From positions 18,332 through 82,331 of the forward strand of contig CAZZKE010000004.1 of the NCBI GenBank assembly GCA_964655005.1: DNA of 64,000 nucleotides, read 5' to 3'. The stretch comes from CAZZKE01 sp964655005 (GTDB lineage Bacteria > Pseudomonadota > Alphaproteobacteria > Rhodospirillales > JABHCV01). The notes under the pieces were generated by a model that was not told the DNA's origin, made no database searches, and saw nothing but the letters and a program-made list of their open reading frames with translations. This document shows, piece after piece, positions 20,704 to 30,468 of the stretch; position 1 is the stretch's first letter; the number at the start of each line of letters is the position of its first letter. Both the position numbers and the translations under genes were made by a program.

Positions 20704-21874
20704 CCCAGGCGGCAACCACGAATGCCGCCGAAACAGCCAGACAGGCGGCCAGCCCGCCCCATTGATAGGCCAGGCCCGACAGCAGCGTCCCGGTCAGCCG
20801 CCCGGCGGCGTTGGCCATGTAATAAAACCCTACGTTCAGGGCGACATGGTCGGTGTCGGTATAGGCCAGCACCAGATAGGAATGAATTGCCGAATTGACG
20901 GCGAAGACGAAGCCGAAAACCACCAGGCCGGCGATCACCGCCATTCCGGGCCAGATGCCGCTCGAAACCGCGCCGGCAATCGCCGCCGTAACAATAGCCA
21001 GCAGCAGTATCCATCGCCTGCTCAGGCGGCTGTCCGGCGCCCGGGCGGCGCGCGACAGCACCTTCGGCGCCAGCATCTGGATAAAGCCATAGGCGATAAC
21101 CCAGGCCGCCATATAGCCGCCGACTTCGGTATTGCTCCAGCCCAGCCCGGCGGCAAGAAATATCGGCAAGCCGACCACGAACCAGATATCGCGGGATCCG
21201 AACAGGAAAAACCGGGCCGCCGACAGCAAATTTATGGCCCGGCTTTTTGACAGGATAGCATTGAACCTGACCCTGTTTTCGGCTTGTCCTATTTCACCGG
21301 TAATGGCCAGCAGACTGATCGCCAGGACCCCGGACAGGACCGCCGCCATGGCGTCCAGGGCGCCGGCGAAACCAAGCCAGCCAAGCAAGCCCCCGCCCAT
21401 GAAAAAACCGACGCCCTTGAGCGCATTCTTGGATCCGGTCAGCAGCGCCACCCATTTGAACAGGGCGCCGTCCTGGCCATCCGGAACCAGTATTTTGACG
21501 GCGCTTTTCGAGCTCATCTTGGTCAGGTCCTTGGCGACCCCCGACAGCGCCTGGCAGCCCATCACAAACGCCACCCCCATGGCCGCCGGCCAGGATGGAT
21601 CGAAACGGGCCAGGCCGGTCAGGGCAATAACTTGCAGGGCGAGCCCGCCGAACAAGGTGATGCGGAGCCCCAGGCGGGAACCGATCCAGCCGCCAATCAG
21701 GTTGGTGACGATGCCGAAAAATTCATACAGCAAAAACAGCAGGGCGATTTCAAACGGCGAGTAACCGAGCCCGAAAAAATACAGCAATACCAGCATCCGC
21801 AAGGCCCCGTCGGTCAGGGTAAAGCCCCAATAGGCGACCGTGACGAAGGCATAATTGCGGGTGGCGGCAGTCAT
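20681..21874 (-). CDS. arsJ: ArsJ organoarsenical efflux permease (MFS)
   Basis: A 397-residue major-facilitator protein with about eleven to twelve spans and the ArsJ signature block near the N terminus: AYWGFTLTDGALRMLVLL, then GYSPFEIALLFLLYEFFG, then GGWIGSRLGL. ArsJ exports 1-arseno-3-phosphoglycerate, made from arsenate by the partner GAPDH; once outside, the compound falls apart and releases arsenate. The GAPDH gene sits three bases upstream, the diagnostic pairing. No arsR or arsC is next to it. Confidence 0.93.
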   Translation of the reverse strand: MTAATRNYAFVTVAYWGFTLTDGALRMLVLLYFFGLGYSPFEIALLFLLYEFFGIVTNLIGGWIGSRLGLRITLFGGLALQVIALTGLARFDPSWPAAMGVAFVMGCQALSGVAKDLTKMSSKSAVKILVPDGQDGALFKWVALLTGSKNALKGVGFFMGGGLLGWLGFAGALDAMAAVLSGVLAISLLAITGEIGQAENRVRFNAILSKSRAINLLSAARFFLFGSRDIWFVVGLPIFLAAGLGWSNTEVGGYMAAWVIAYGFIQMLAPKVLSRAARAPDSRLSRRWILLLAIVTAAIAGAVSSGIWPGMAVIAGLVVFGFVFAVNSAIHSYLVLAYTDTDHVALNVGFYYMANAAGRLTGTLLSGLAYQWGGLAACLAVSAAFVVAAWVISLALK

Positions 21875-21877
21875 CTT

Positions 21878-22885
21878 TCAAAGATAGCCGGCGACGGTAT
21901 CGGCCAGTTCCACCATGCGGTTGACGTAACCCCATTCGTTGTCATACCAGGCGAGAACTTTTAGCTGGGTGCCGTCGATCACCATGGTCGACGGGCCGTC
22001 GATCACCGCCGAGCGGGGATCGTTGACGAAATCCGTCGAGACCAGCGACCTTTCCTCGAAGCCAAGAATGCCCTTCAGGTCGTTTTCGGCGGCCTGTTTG
22101 AACCAGCCGTTGACTTCGGAAGCGGCGACCGGGCGCTTGACTTCAAACACGCAATCGGTAAGCGAGGCGTTAAGCAGCGGCACCCGCACGGCGAGGCCGT
22201 TCAGCTTGCCCTTCAGTTCCGGATAAATCAGGGTGATCGCACTCGCCGAACCGGTGCTGGTCGGGATCAGGTTAAGCAGCGACGAACGCGCCCGGCGCAA
22301 ATCCTTGTGCGCCAGATCGACCACCGTCTGGGTGTTGGTGACATCGTGGATGGTGGTAATAACGCCGTGTTCGATACCAACCCGTTCCTGAATGACCTTG
22401 ACCACCGGGGCCAGGCAATTGGTCGTGCAGGACGCCGCCGTCAACAAGTGGTGACGGTCCGGATCATAAAGCCGGTCGTTGACCCCCATGACCACGTTCA
22501 GCGCCATTTCCTTGACCGGGGCGGCGACGATGACTTTCTTCACACCCTGATCGAAATAACCCTGCAATTGCCCCGGCTGGCGAAACTTGCCGGTACATTC
22601 AAGAACCATGTCGCAACCCGCAGCCCCCCACTTGCCGGCGGCGATGGTCGGGGCCGATGAATGGGTAATGGCGGTTCCGTCTATTGAAATCGCCTCTTCC
22701 GTCGCCGCCGTATCCCGGTTCCAGCGACCATGAACGGAATCGAATTTCAGCAGATGGGCCGAACTTTCCGGCCCGCCCCCGATTTCGTTAATCAATACCC
22801 ATTCGAAGCGGGGGTTGTCCCAGGCGGCCCGCAGCGCCAGCCTGCCCATGCGACCGAAGCCGTTGATGCCGACACGTATGCTCAT
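21878..22885 (-). CDS. ArsJ-associated glyceraldehyde-3-phosphate dehydrogenase
   Basis: A 335-residue GAPDH with the NAD-binding start VGINGFGRMGRL and catalytic SCTTNCLAP (Cys near residue 150). The N-terminal region (NEIGGGPESSAHLLKFDSVHGRW) is of the type paired with ArsJ. Its job is to use arsenate in place of phosphate, forming the arseno-sugar acid that ArsJ exports. The start could be 22885 (MSIRVGIN) or two codons earlier. A central glycolytic role is less likely given the gene pair. Confidence 0.9.
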   Translation of the reverse strand: MSIRVGINGFGRMGRLALRAAWDNPRFEWVLINEIGGGPESSAHLLKFDSVHGRWNRDTAATEEAISIDGTAITHSSAPTIAAGKWGAAGCDMVLECTGKFRQPGQLQGYFDQGVKKVIVAAPVKEMALNVVMGVNDRLYDPDRHHLLTAASCTTNCLAPVVKVIQERVGIEHGVITTIHDVTNTQTVVDLAHKDLRRARSSLLNLIPTSTGSASAITLIYPELKGKLNGLAVRVPLLNASLTDCVFEVKRPVAASEVNGWFKQAAENDLKGILGFEERSLVSTDFVNDPRSAVIDGPSTMVIDGTQLKVLAWYDNEWGYVNRMVELADTVAGYL

Positions 22886-23041
22886 ATCCAAATCTCCGCC
22901 AAGGGGGTTCGCAACCCTTTGGTCAATTTATAATTCGCATGTGACGCTTTTATGAACATTCCGGTCTTGCGCGAATTATGTCGTAAACTTTGCCTGTATG
23001 ATCCACATTAATGTAAGATGTGGTGTCCGGGGTGTCCGTTT

Positions 23042-25348
23042 ATGACGCATGAAACCGATTACGCGATTAACGAAAAGACCTGCGCCCGTTTTATCGGTTC
23101 TTTCGAGGCGGTCAGGAAGTATCTTGGCCTGAACATCAAGATCCATCGCGACAAACAGGTCCTGCAACAGGGGCAGATATTCCTGTTCAACCATTTCGCC
23201 CGCTTCGAGACTTTTATCCCGCCCCTGATACTGTTTCAGGAAACCGGCGCCTACAGCCGCTCGATCGCCGACCGCAATCTTTTCAAGGGCAATGAATCAT
23301 TAGGCGGGTTCCTGCGCGACGTCGGCGCCGTGCCCAACGACCTGCCGGGCCTGCTGCCGTTCCTGGCCGCCGAAATATTGCGCGGCAGGAAAGTCGTGAT
23401 TTTTCCGGAAGGCGGCATGGTCAAGGACCGCCGGGTTATCGAAAGCGACGGATCGTTCGGGGTTTTTTCACCGACCGCCAACCAGCGGCGCCAGCATCAT
23501 CGCGGTGGCGCGGTGCTGGCCCTGACGCTGGACATCTTCAAGTGGCGCATCCGCAACCTGTTCGAACGGGACGACCTTGAAAGGATCGAACGATGGGTCA
23601 AATCGCTGGGCCTGGAAAGCAAGGAGATCCTGCACGACCGGGCCCACGAGCCGACCCTGGTGGTGCCCGCCAATATAACTTTTTATCCGATCCGCATCGA
23701 CGACAACCTGTTGAGCCGGGGCGCCGAATTGCTGTCCCGGGGGGAACCCAGCCAGTTTATCGAGGAACTGGTGATCGAAGGCAACCTGCTGTTCCGCGAT
23801 ACCGATATGGATATCCGGATAAGCGATCCGATCACGCCGCAAAAGCGCTGGAACTGGTGGGAAAGGAAGGTGCTGGAGAGATATTTCCTGTCGGTGTGGT
23901 CGCTGGACGACCTGTTCGGCCTGCGCGAGGGCAATGTCGGCAATTTGCCGGAACGAATTCTCGCTAAACGCATATCGAAGGAAACTTTCCGTATTCGCGA
24001 CGCCGCGACACGAAGCATGTATTCGGCGATTACCGTCAACCTGAGCCATCTGGCGGCCAGCGTCGTCACCCGGCTGATCGGTCGCGGCGAGATGAGCATC
24101 GCCGACAACGCCTTTCATCGCATTCTTTATCTGGCCATGAAGGACCTGCAACCGCGAAGCGGCGTGCATTTGCATCGCAGCCTGTCCTGGCCGGATCGAT
24201 ATCGCGGCCTGATCGACGGTGACAATATGGAACTGGACCGATTCCTGAATACCTGCGGCAAGTCGGGATTGATCGGGCGCACCAGAAGCACCTACCGCTT
24301 TCTTGACAAGCTTTGCAACGACTACGAATTCAACCAAATTCGCCTCGAAAATCCGCTGATGGTCTACGCTAACGAGGTGAAGCCGATAGAGGAAATCGCC
24401 GCCGCCGTGAATACGGCACTGGAAAAATCCGCCGCCGCGACGGAACGGGAAATTGCGACCCTGCTGTTCGATGACGAGATCCGCGCCCACGAGTGGAACA
24501 AGCGCCATTTCAGCAGGGCGATCCACCGCGAAATCAATCTTGCGGAAACCGCGACGGAAAGCGGCGCCCCCTATTTGCTGGCGCCCGAAGGCCATACCAG
24601 GACCGGTGTCCTGCTGGTCCATGGATTTTTGGCGTCGCCGGCGGAACTGAGCGATTTCGGGCGGCAGCTGGCCGGCCCGCAGGTCACCGTCATGGGCGTG
24701 CGGCTGGCCGGGCACGGCACCTCGCCGTGGGACTTGAAACAGCGGAACTGGCGGGACTGGCTGAATTCGGTTCGCCGGGGGTATCGGATTCTGGCCGCTT
24801 TTTGCGACCGGATCGTGGTCGTCGGTTTCTCCATGGGCGGCGCCTTGTCGCTGCGCTTCGCCGCCGAGCATCCGGAAAAACTAACCGGCGTGGCGTCGGT
24901 ATCGGCGCCGATCGCCTACCGTGACCGTGGGATGGCGTTCGTGCCGCTGGTCCATAACCTCAATAAACTGGCTTCGTGGCTGCCATCCTTCGAAGGGATC
25001 ATGCCGTTCCGCGAAAACGACAGTGAACATCCGGACATCAACTACCGCCACGTACCGATCAATGGCCTTTATCAGATGCGAACGCTGACCGACAATTTGC
25101 AGAACCACCTGCCGGAAATCGATGTCCCGACGATGATTATTCAGGGCAACGAGGACCCGGTCGTCGAACCCGAAAGCGGACGAATCATCTACAACAAGCT
25201 GGCGGTCGCCGACAAGGCGTTACACTGGGTGGCGTCGGACCGGCACGGAATTCTCAACGAAGACATCGGCGAAACCCGGACACTGTTGCGTGATTTCATC
25301 GGACGGCTGACCGCCGACATGCCGTTCAAGGCGGAGACAGGTACATGA
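23042..25348 (+). CDS. PlsC-like acyltransferase fused to an alpha/beta hydrolase
   Basis: A 768-residue fusion. Residues about 20-450 resemble glycerolphosphate acyltransferases: NHFARFE near 49 (the H-x4-D motif with Glu for Asp) and FPEGG near 120, followed by a long helical part. Residues about 510-765 are an esterase/carboxylesterase-type alpha/beta hydrolase: LLVHGF near 523, nucleophile GFSMGG near 597, Asp in GNEDPV near 702 and His in SDRHG near 733. The stop overlaps fadD as ATGA. It probably remodels or releases lipid acyl chains for the fad operon behind it; substrate unknown. The ATG at 23042 is preferred to 23018. Confidence 0.82.
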   Translation: MTHETDYAINEKTCARFIGSFEAVRKYLGLNIKIHRDKQVLQQGQIFLFNHFARFETFIPPLILFQETGAYSRSIADRNLFKGNESLGGFLRDVGAVPNDLPGLLPFLAAEILRGRKVVIFPEGGMVKDRRVIESDGSFGVFSPTANQRRQHHRGGAVLALTLDIFKWRIRNLFERDDLERIERWVKSLGLESKEILHDRAHEPTLVVPANITFYPIRIDDNLLSRGAELLSRGEPSQFIEELVIEGNLLFRDTDMDIRISDPITPQKRWNWWERKVLERYFLSVWSLDDLFGLREGNVGNLPERILAKRISKETFRIRDAATRSMYSAITVNLSHLAASVVTRLIGRGEMSIADNAFHRILYLAMKDLQPRSGVHLHRSLSWPDRYRGLIDGDNMELDRFLNTCGKSGLIGRTRSTYRFLDKLCNDYEFNQIRLENPLMVYANEVKPIEEIAAAVNTALEKSAAATEREIATLLFDDEIRAHEWNKRHFSRAIHREINLAETATESGAPYLLAPEGHTRTGVLLVHGFLASPAELSDFGRQLAGPQVTVMGVRLAGHGTSPWDLKQRNWRDWLNSVRRGYRILAAFCDRIVVVGFSMGGALSLRFAAEHPEKLTGVASVSAPIAYRDRGMAFVPLVHNLNKLASWLPSFEGIMPFRENDSEHPDINYRHVPINGLYQMRTLTDNLQNHLPEIDVPTMIIQGNEDPVVEPESGRIIYNKLAVADKALHWVASDRHGILNEDIGETRTLLRDFIGRLTADMPFKAETGT

Positions 25349-27015
25349 ATGACATCCCGACCCCTAGGCCGGGGCAAACAGCACCCGTTAATCCGGCCTA
25401 CGCCATATTCGACGATGCCGTAAAACGCGCCCCGCAGGCGCCGTGTACGGATTTTATGGATAAAATCCTGACTTACGGCGAACTCGGCGATTTGGTCGAA
25501 CGGGCGGCGCGCGGCCTGCAAAACCTTGGAATCGGCAAGGGTGACCGGGTCGGCATATGCCTGCCCAACTGCCCCTACTACGTGGCCGCCTATTACGCGG
25601 TGCTGAAAACCGGGGCCATCGTCGTCAATTTTAATCCGCTGTACACCGAAACGGAAATCCGCAATCAGCTCAAGGACAGCGGCACCACCGTGATGATTAC
25701 CATCGACGTTAATTCGGTTTATCCGAAAGTCGCCGCGGCGGCGGCGGGGACGGCGGTGAAAACAGTCGTCGTGTGCTCTTTAGCCGCCGCCCTGCCGACC
25801 GCCAAAAGTCTGCTTTACCGGCTTTTCAAACGCCGCGACATAGCATCCGTCGGCTACTCGGACCGGACCATCTCGTTTGACACCCTGACCGCCGATGGCG
25901 CCCCCCCCCGGGCAGTGGCAATCGACCCGCTGACCGACCTGGCGGTGTTGCAGTATACCGGCGGCACCACCGGCATTCCGAAAGGCGCCATGCTGAGCCA
26001 CGCCAACATCGCCGCCAACACCGAACAGGTACGGATCTGGATGGGCGGCGACCGGCCCTATGGCGGCGACAGTTTCCTGTGTGTGCTGCCGTTCTTCCAT
26101 GTCTTCGCCATGACCTCGATCCTTAATCTGGGGGTCGCCATCGGGGCCAAGATGATCCTGTTGCCGCGTTTTGAACTGGGCGTCGCGCTGCAGGTTATCG
26201 ACACCAAGCACCCGACCCTGTTCCCCGCCGTTCCGACCATATACGGCGCCATCAACAGTTCGCCGGATATCGGCAAGTACGACCTGTCGTCGATTCGCTT
26301 TTGCGTTTCCGGCGGCGCCGCCCTGCCGAGCGCCGTCAAGAAGCGCTTCGAGGAACTGACCGGATGTGTGGTCGTCGAAGGCTATGGCCTGACCGAGGCC
26401 TCGCCGGTACTGACCTGCAATCCACCGGCCGGAATCAACAAGCCCGAGTCCATCGGCGTTCCCATGCCTTGGACGGAAATTGAAATCCGCGACCTTGAAA
26501 ACCCGGAACGGACCGTGCCCGAGGGCGAACGCGGCCAGGTCCTGGGGCGCGGCCCGCAGGTTATGGCCGGATACTGGAACAACCCGGAAGAGACCGCGGC
26601 GGTGCTGCAAGACGGCTGGCTATCGACCGGCGATGTCGGCTATATGGATGAAGAAGGCTATATTTTCCTGACCGACCGCATCAAGGACCTGATTGTCTGT
26701 TCCGGATTCAACGTCTATCCCAGAATTATCGAAGACGCCATATATGGGCATCCCGATGTCGCCGAAGTCACGGTCATCGGCATTGCCGACGAATACCGGG
26801 GGGAAAGCCCCAAGGCCTTCGTCAGGCTGAAGGACGGGGCCACCGCCAGCGAACAGGAAATTCTCGAGTTCGCAAAGGGAATACTCAATCCCATCGAGCG
26901 CCCGTCGGCGGTTGAAATTCGCGATGAATTGCCGAAAACCCTGATCGGCAAGCTGTCGAAAAAGGAACTGGTCTTGGAACACATTGAAAAAACCGGGAAG
27001 GAAACATCAACATGA
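25345..27015 (+). CDS. fadD: Long-chain fatty acid-CoA ligase
   Basis: A 556-residue AMP-forming acyl-CoA synthetase that activates fatty acids for beta-oxidation. Motifs: YTGGTTGIPKGAMLSH (P-loop, about residues 194-209), GYGLTEASPV (about 347-356), and STGDVGYMDEEGYIFLTDR with the hinge KDLIVCSGFNVYP. The ATG overlaps the preceding stop and its own stop overlaps fadA, both as ATGA, so the whole operon is translationally coupled. Confidence 0.93.
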   Translation: MNDIPTPRPGQTAPVNPAYAIFDDAVKRAPQAPCTDFMDKILTYGELGDLVERAARGLQNLGIGKGDRVGICLPNCPYYVAAYYAVLKTGAIVVNFNPLYTETEIRNQLKDSGTTVMITIDVNSVYPKVAAAAAGTAVKTVVVCSLAAALPTAKSLLYRLFKRRDIASVGYSDRTISFDTLTADGAPPRAVAIDPLTDLAVLQYTGGTTGIPKGAMLSHANIAANTEQVRIWMGGDRPYGGDSFLCVLPFFHVFAMTSILNLGVAIGAKMILLPRFELGVALQVIDTKHPTLFPAVPTIYGAINSSPDIGKYDLSSIRFCVSGGAALPSAVKKRFEELTGCVVVEGYGLTEASPVLTCNPPAGINKPESIGVPMPWTEIEIRDLENPERTVPEGERGQVLGRGPQVMAGYWNNPEETAAVLQDGWLSTGDVGYMDEEGYIFLTDRIKDLIVCSGFNVYPRIIEDAIYGHPDVAEVTVIGIADEYRGESPKAFVRLKDGATASEQEILEFAKGILNPIERPSAVEIRDELPKTLIGKLSKKELVLEHIEKTGKETST

Positions 27016-28151
27016 CCGCCATCGTTATCGCAGGATACGTCCGCTCGGCCCTGACTCCGGCCTACAAGGGAGCCCTGGCCCGTACCCGCCCCGACGAAAT
27101 GGCCGGCCAGGTGGTCCGCGCCCTGATCGAACGCACCGGTGTCGAACCCGACCGCATCGAAGACCTGATTGTCGGCTGCGCCTTTCCCGAAGGCGAACAG
27201 GGCTTCAACGTCGCCCGCCTGATCGGCTTCCTGGCCGACCTGCCCGTTTCGGTGGCCGGGGCCACCATCAACCGGTTCTGCGGTTCTTCCATGCAGGCCA
27301 TCCACATGGCCGCCGGGTCCATGCAAATGGGGGCCGGTCAGGCGTTTATCTGCGCCGGGGTCGAATCGATGTCGCGAATACCCATGACCGGCTTCAACCC
27401 GATGCCCCACCCCGGCCTTTATGAACGCTATCCGGCGGCCTATATGGGGATGGGCGAAACGGCGGAAAACGTCGCCGAAAAATATCATCTGAGCCGTCAG
27501 GAACAGGAAGCTTTCGCCGTCGAAAGCCACCGGAAAGCATCCGCCGCCCAGGCCGCCGGCCTGTTGAAGGATGAAATCGTCGCCATTCGAACCGGCGGCG
27601 GCGAGGTTTCCGAAGACGGCTGCATCCGTCCGGAAACCTCGGCGGAAACCCTGGCCGGGCTGAAACCGGCATTCAGCGAAACCGGCTCGGTTACCGCCGG
27701 CACGTCTTCGCCGCTGACCGACGGCGCGGTGGCCACCCTGATCTGCACCGAGGATTTCGCCGCCGCCAATGGCATCGAGCCGCTGGCCCGCATCAAGTCC
27801 ATCGCGGTCGCCGGCTGCCTGCCGGAAATCATGGGTATCGGCCCGGTCGGGGCCAGCCGCAAGGCGCTGGAGCGGGCCGGGATCGGCGCCGGGGACCTTG
27901 ATGTAATCGAACTGAACGAAGCCTTCTCCAGCCAATCCCTGGCCTCGATCCGCGATCTGGAGCTGGATATATCGAAAGTCAACCTGGACGGCGGGGCCAT
28001 CGCGCTCGGCCATCCCCTGGGCGCCACCGGGGCGCGGATCACCGGCAAGGCGGCGCAACTGCTGAAGCGTCAGGGTGGCCGGTACGCGCTGGCGACCCAG
28101 TGCATCGGCGGCGGCCAGGGCATCGCCACGGTGCTGGAGTCGCTGTCGTGA
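27012..28151 (+). CDS. fadA: Acetyl-CoA acyltransferase (thiolase)
   Basis: A 379-residue thiolase, the last enzyme of each beta-oxidation round. The nucleophile Cys lies in NRFCGSSMQAI (near residue 90), the catalytic His in GHPLGATGAR and the second Cys in TQCIGGGQG close to the C terminus. It overlaps fadD by four bases and the next gene by four bases (GTGA). The N terminus has no targeting sequence. Confidence 0.94.
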   Translation: MTAIVIAGYVRSALTPAYKGALARTRPDEMAGQVVRALIERTGVEPDRIEDLIVGCAFPEGEQGFNVARLIGFLADLPVSVAGATINRFCGSSMQAIHMAAGSMQMGAGQAFICAGVESMSRIPMTGFNPMPHPGLYERYPAAYMGMGETAENVAEKYHLSRQEQEAFAVESHRKASAAQAAGLLKDEIVAIRTGGGEVSEDGCIRPETSAETLAGLKPAFSETGSVTAGTSSPLTDGAVATLICTEDFAAANGIEPLARIKSIAVAGCLPEIMGIGPVGASRKALERAGIGAGDLDVIELNEAFSSQSLASIRDLELDISKVNLDGGAIALGHPLGATGARITGKAAQLLKRQGGRYALATQCIGGGQGIATVLESLS

Positions 28152-30454
28152 GCGGCATCGAACGGGTCTGTGTCATCGGCGCCGGGGTCATGGGCGCCGG
28201 CATCGCCGCCCAGGCCGCCAACGGCGGGGCCGAGGTAATTTTGCTGGATATCGCCGAAGGCGCGGCGACCGGCGCCATCAAACGCATGGCCAAGGAGAAA
28301 CCGGCGGCCTTCATGCACCGGAAAATCGCCGCCAGGATTACCCCCGGAACCACCACCGACAACCTGGCCCTGATCGGCGATTGCGACTGGATTATCGAGG
28401 CGGTAATCGAACGGCCCGACATCAAGCAGGAATTGTACCGATCCCTGCTGCCCCACCTGAAGGCCGAGGCGATTGTAAGTTCCAATACCTCGACCATACC
28501 GCTGCGGGTATTGACCGAGGGCATGGATGCGGCCCTGAAGAAACGCTTCATGATTACCCATTTTTTCAACCCGCCCCGCTACATGCGGCTGCTGGAACTT
28601 GTTACCGGGGCCGAAACTGACCGGGTGGCGATTGAACGAATTAGTGATTTTTGCGATTCCCGCATGGGGAAAAGCGTCGTCCCGGCGAACGACACGCCGG
28701 GCTTTATCGCCAACCGGATCGGCACCTTCTGGCTGCATGCCGCCGTCACCGAGGCAATCCGCCAAAACATCGGGGTCGAAGAGGCCGACGCCGTGCTTGG
28801 CCGCCCGGCCGGGGTTCCGAAAACCGGCATCTTCGGCCTGGCCGATCTGGTCGGGATCGACCTGATGCCCCATATCCTGGCCAGTTTCGAAAGCGCCCTG
28901 GCCCCGGACGACGCCTTTCACGCCTACGGTTCCGGGCCGGAACTGGTCAACAAAATGATCGCCGAGGGCTATACCGGACGCAAGGGCAAGGGCGGTTTTT
29001 ATCGCCTGAATACGGCGGACGGCAAAAAAATCAAGGAAGTGATCGATCTGGACACCGGCGACTATTCGCCGGCCCGGCGGCCCAAACCGGAAGCCCTGAC
29101 GGCTTTCAGGAAAGGCGGCCTGCGGGCGATGCTGGACCATGCCAGCGCCGAGGCCAGATACGCCCGTTCGGTGTTGCTCGCAACCCTGGCCTACACCGCC
29201 TCGCTGGTCGGGGAAATTGCCGATGACGGCGAATCCATCGACCGCGCCATGCGGCTGGGATACAACTGGAAAATCGGCCCGTTTCAATTGATCGACCAGC
29301 TGGGGCCGGCCTGGCTGGTGAAGGCCCTGGCCGCCGACGGCATCCCGGTGCCGCCGCTGCTGGCGGCGCTTGGCGACAAATCCTTCTACCGGGTCCGCGA
29401 CGGCGTATTGCAACAATTCATCGGAGCCGGCTACGAAAACGTCACCCGGCCCGACGGCGTGTTGCTGCTGGAAGACATCAAACGCGCCGGCCAACCCATC
29501 TTCAAGAACATCTCGGCCAGCCTGTGGGATCTGGGCGATGGCGTCGCCTGCCTGGAATTCACCTCGAAGATGAATTCGATCAATCCGTTTATTATTTTCA
29601 TGGTCGAAAAGGCCGTCCGCGAACTGCCGAAACGGGGCTTCAAGGGTCTGGTGCTGTACAACGAAGGCAGCAATTTTTCCGTCGGCGCCAACATCGGGCT
29701 GTTGCTGTATGGCGCCAAGCTGCGCCTGTGGCCGGTCGTCCGCTGGACGCTGAAACGCGGCCAGGAGGCCTATCAGAAACTGAAATATGCGCCCTTCCCG
29801 GTGGTTGGCGCGCCGTCGGGCATGGCCCTGGGCGGCGGCTGCGAGATACTACTGCATTGCGATGCCGTCACGGCCCACGCCGAGAGCTATATCGGCCTGG
29901 TCGAGGCCGGGGTCGGCATCGTGCCCGGCTGGGGCGGCTGCAAGGAACTGCTGGGCCGCTGGAGCGTCAGCAAGAAACGCCCGGGCGGACCCATGCCGCC
30001 GGTGATGAAGTCCTTCGAGACCATCGCCATGGCCACCGTCGCCACATCGGCCATGGAAGCCCGCGATCACAACTTCCTGCGCGACCATGACGACGTGGTG
30101 ATGAACCGCGACCGGGTGCTGGCGGCGGCCAGGGCGCGGGTCCTGAAAATGGCCGCCGATTACACCCCGCCCGAACCCTACGAGTTGAATCTGCCCGGTC
30201 CGACCGGCCGCACCGCCCTGCAATTGGGTGTCCGCGACTTCGTCGCCAAGGGTGTCGCCTCGGCCCATGACGCGACCGTCGGCGGAGTGCTGGCCGGGGT
30301 CTTGAGCGGCGGCGACACCGACGCGCTGGATATTTCGACCGAAGATCATATTCTGAAACTTGAACGGGACGGAATCCTGGCCCTCGCCAGAACGCCGCAA
30401 ACCCGGGCGCGGGTCGAACACATGCTGAAAACCGGCAAGCCCCTGCGTAACTGA
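28148..30454 (+). CDS. 3-hydroxyacyl-CoA dehydrogenase / enoyl-CoA hydratase fusion (FadN-type order)
   Basis: A 768-residue beta-oxidation enzyme. The dehydrogenase comes first (NAD motif GAGVMGAG at residues 9-16, NRIGTFW, then a second dehydrogenase C domain) and the crotonase/hydratase follows at about 455-650, with an oxyanion stretch GGGCEILLHCDA. This order is the reverse of E. coli FadB and like Bacillus FadN. The start is GTG 28148, overlapping the fadA stop (GTGA); the upstream ATG at 28100 lies within fadA. It pairs with FadA as the trifunctional system. Confidence 0.92.
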   Translation: MSGIERVCVIGAGVMGAGIAAQAANGGAEVILLDIAEGAATGAIKRMAKEKPAAFMHRKIAARITPGTTTDNLALIGDCDWIIEAVIERPDIKQELYRSLLPHLKAEAIVSSNTSTIPLRVLTEGMDAALKKRFMITHFFNPPRYMRLLELVTGAETDRVAIERISDFCDSRMGKSVVPANDTPGFIANRIGTFWLHAAVTEAIRQNIGVEEADAVLGRPAGVPKTGIFGLADLVGIDLMPHILASFESALAPDDAFHAYGSGPELVNKMIAEGYTGRKGKGGFYRLNTADGKKIKEVIDLDTGDYSPARRPKPEALTAFRKGGLRAMLDHASAEARYARSVLLATLAYTASLVGEIADDGESIDRAMRLGYNWKIGPFQLIDQLGPAWLVKALAADGIPVPPLLAALGDKSFYRVRDGVLQQFIGAGYENVTRPDGVLLLEDIKRAGQPIFKNISASLWDLGDGVACLEFTSKMNSINPFIIFMVEKAVRELPKRGFKGLVLYNEGSNFSVGANIGLLLYGAKLRLWPVVRWTLKRGQEAYQKLKYAPFPVVGAPSGMALGGGCEILLHCDAVTAHAESYIGLVEAGVGIVPGWGGCKELLGRWSVSKKRPGGPMPPVMKSFETIAMATVATSAMEARDHNFLRDHDDVVMNRDRVLAAARARVLKMAADYTPPEPYELNLPGPTGRTALQLGVRDFVAKGVASAHDATVGGVLAGVLSGGDTDALDISTEDHILKLERDGILALARTPQTRARVEHMLKTGKPLRN

Positions 30455-30468
30455 TAAGGGAAAATACG

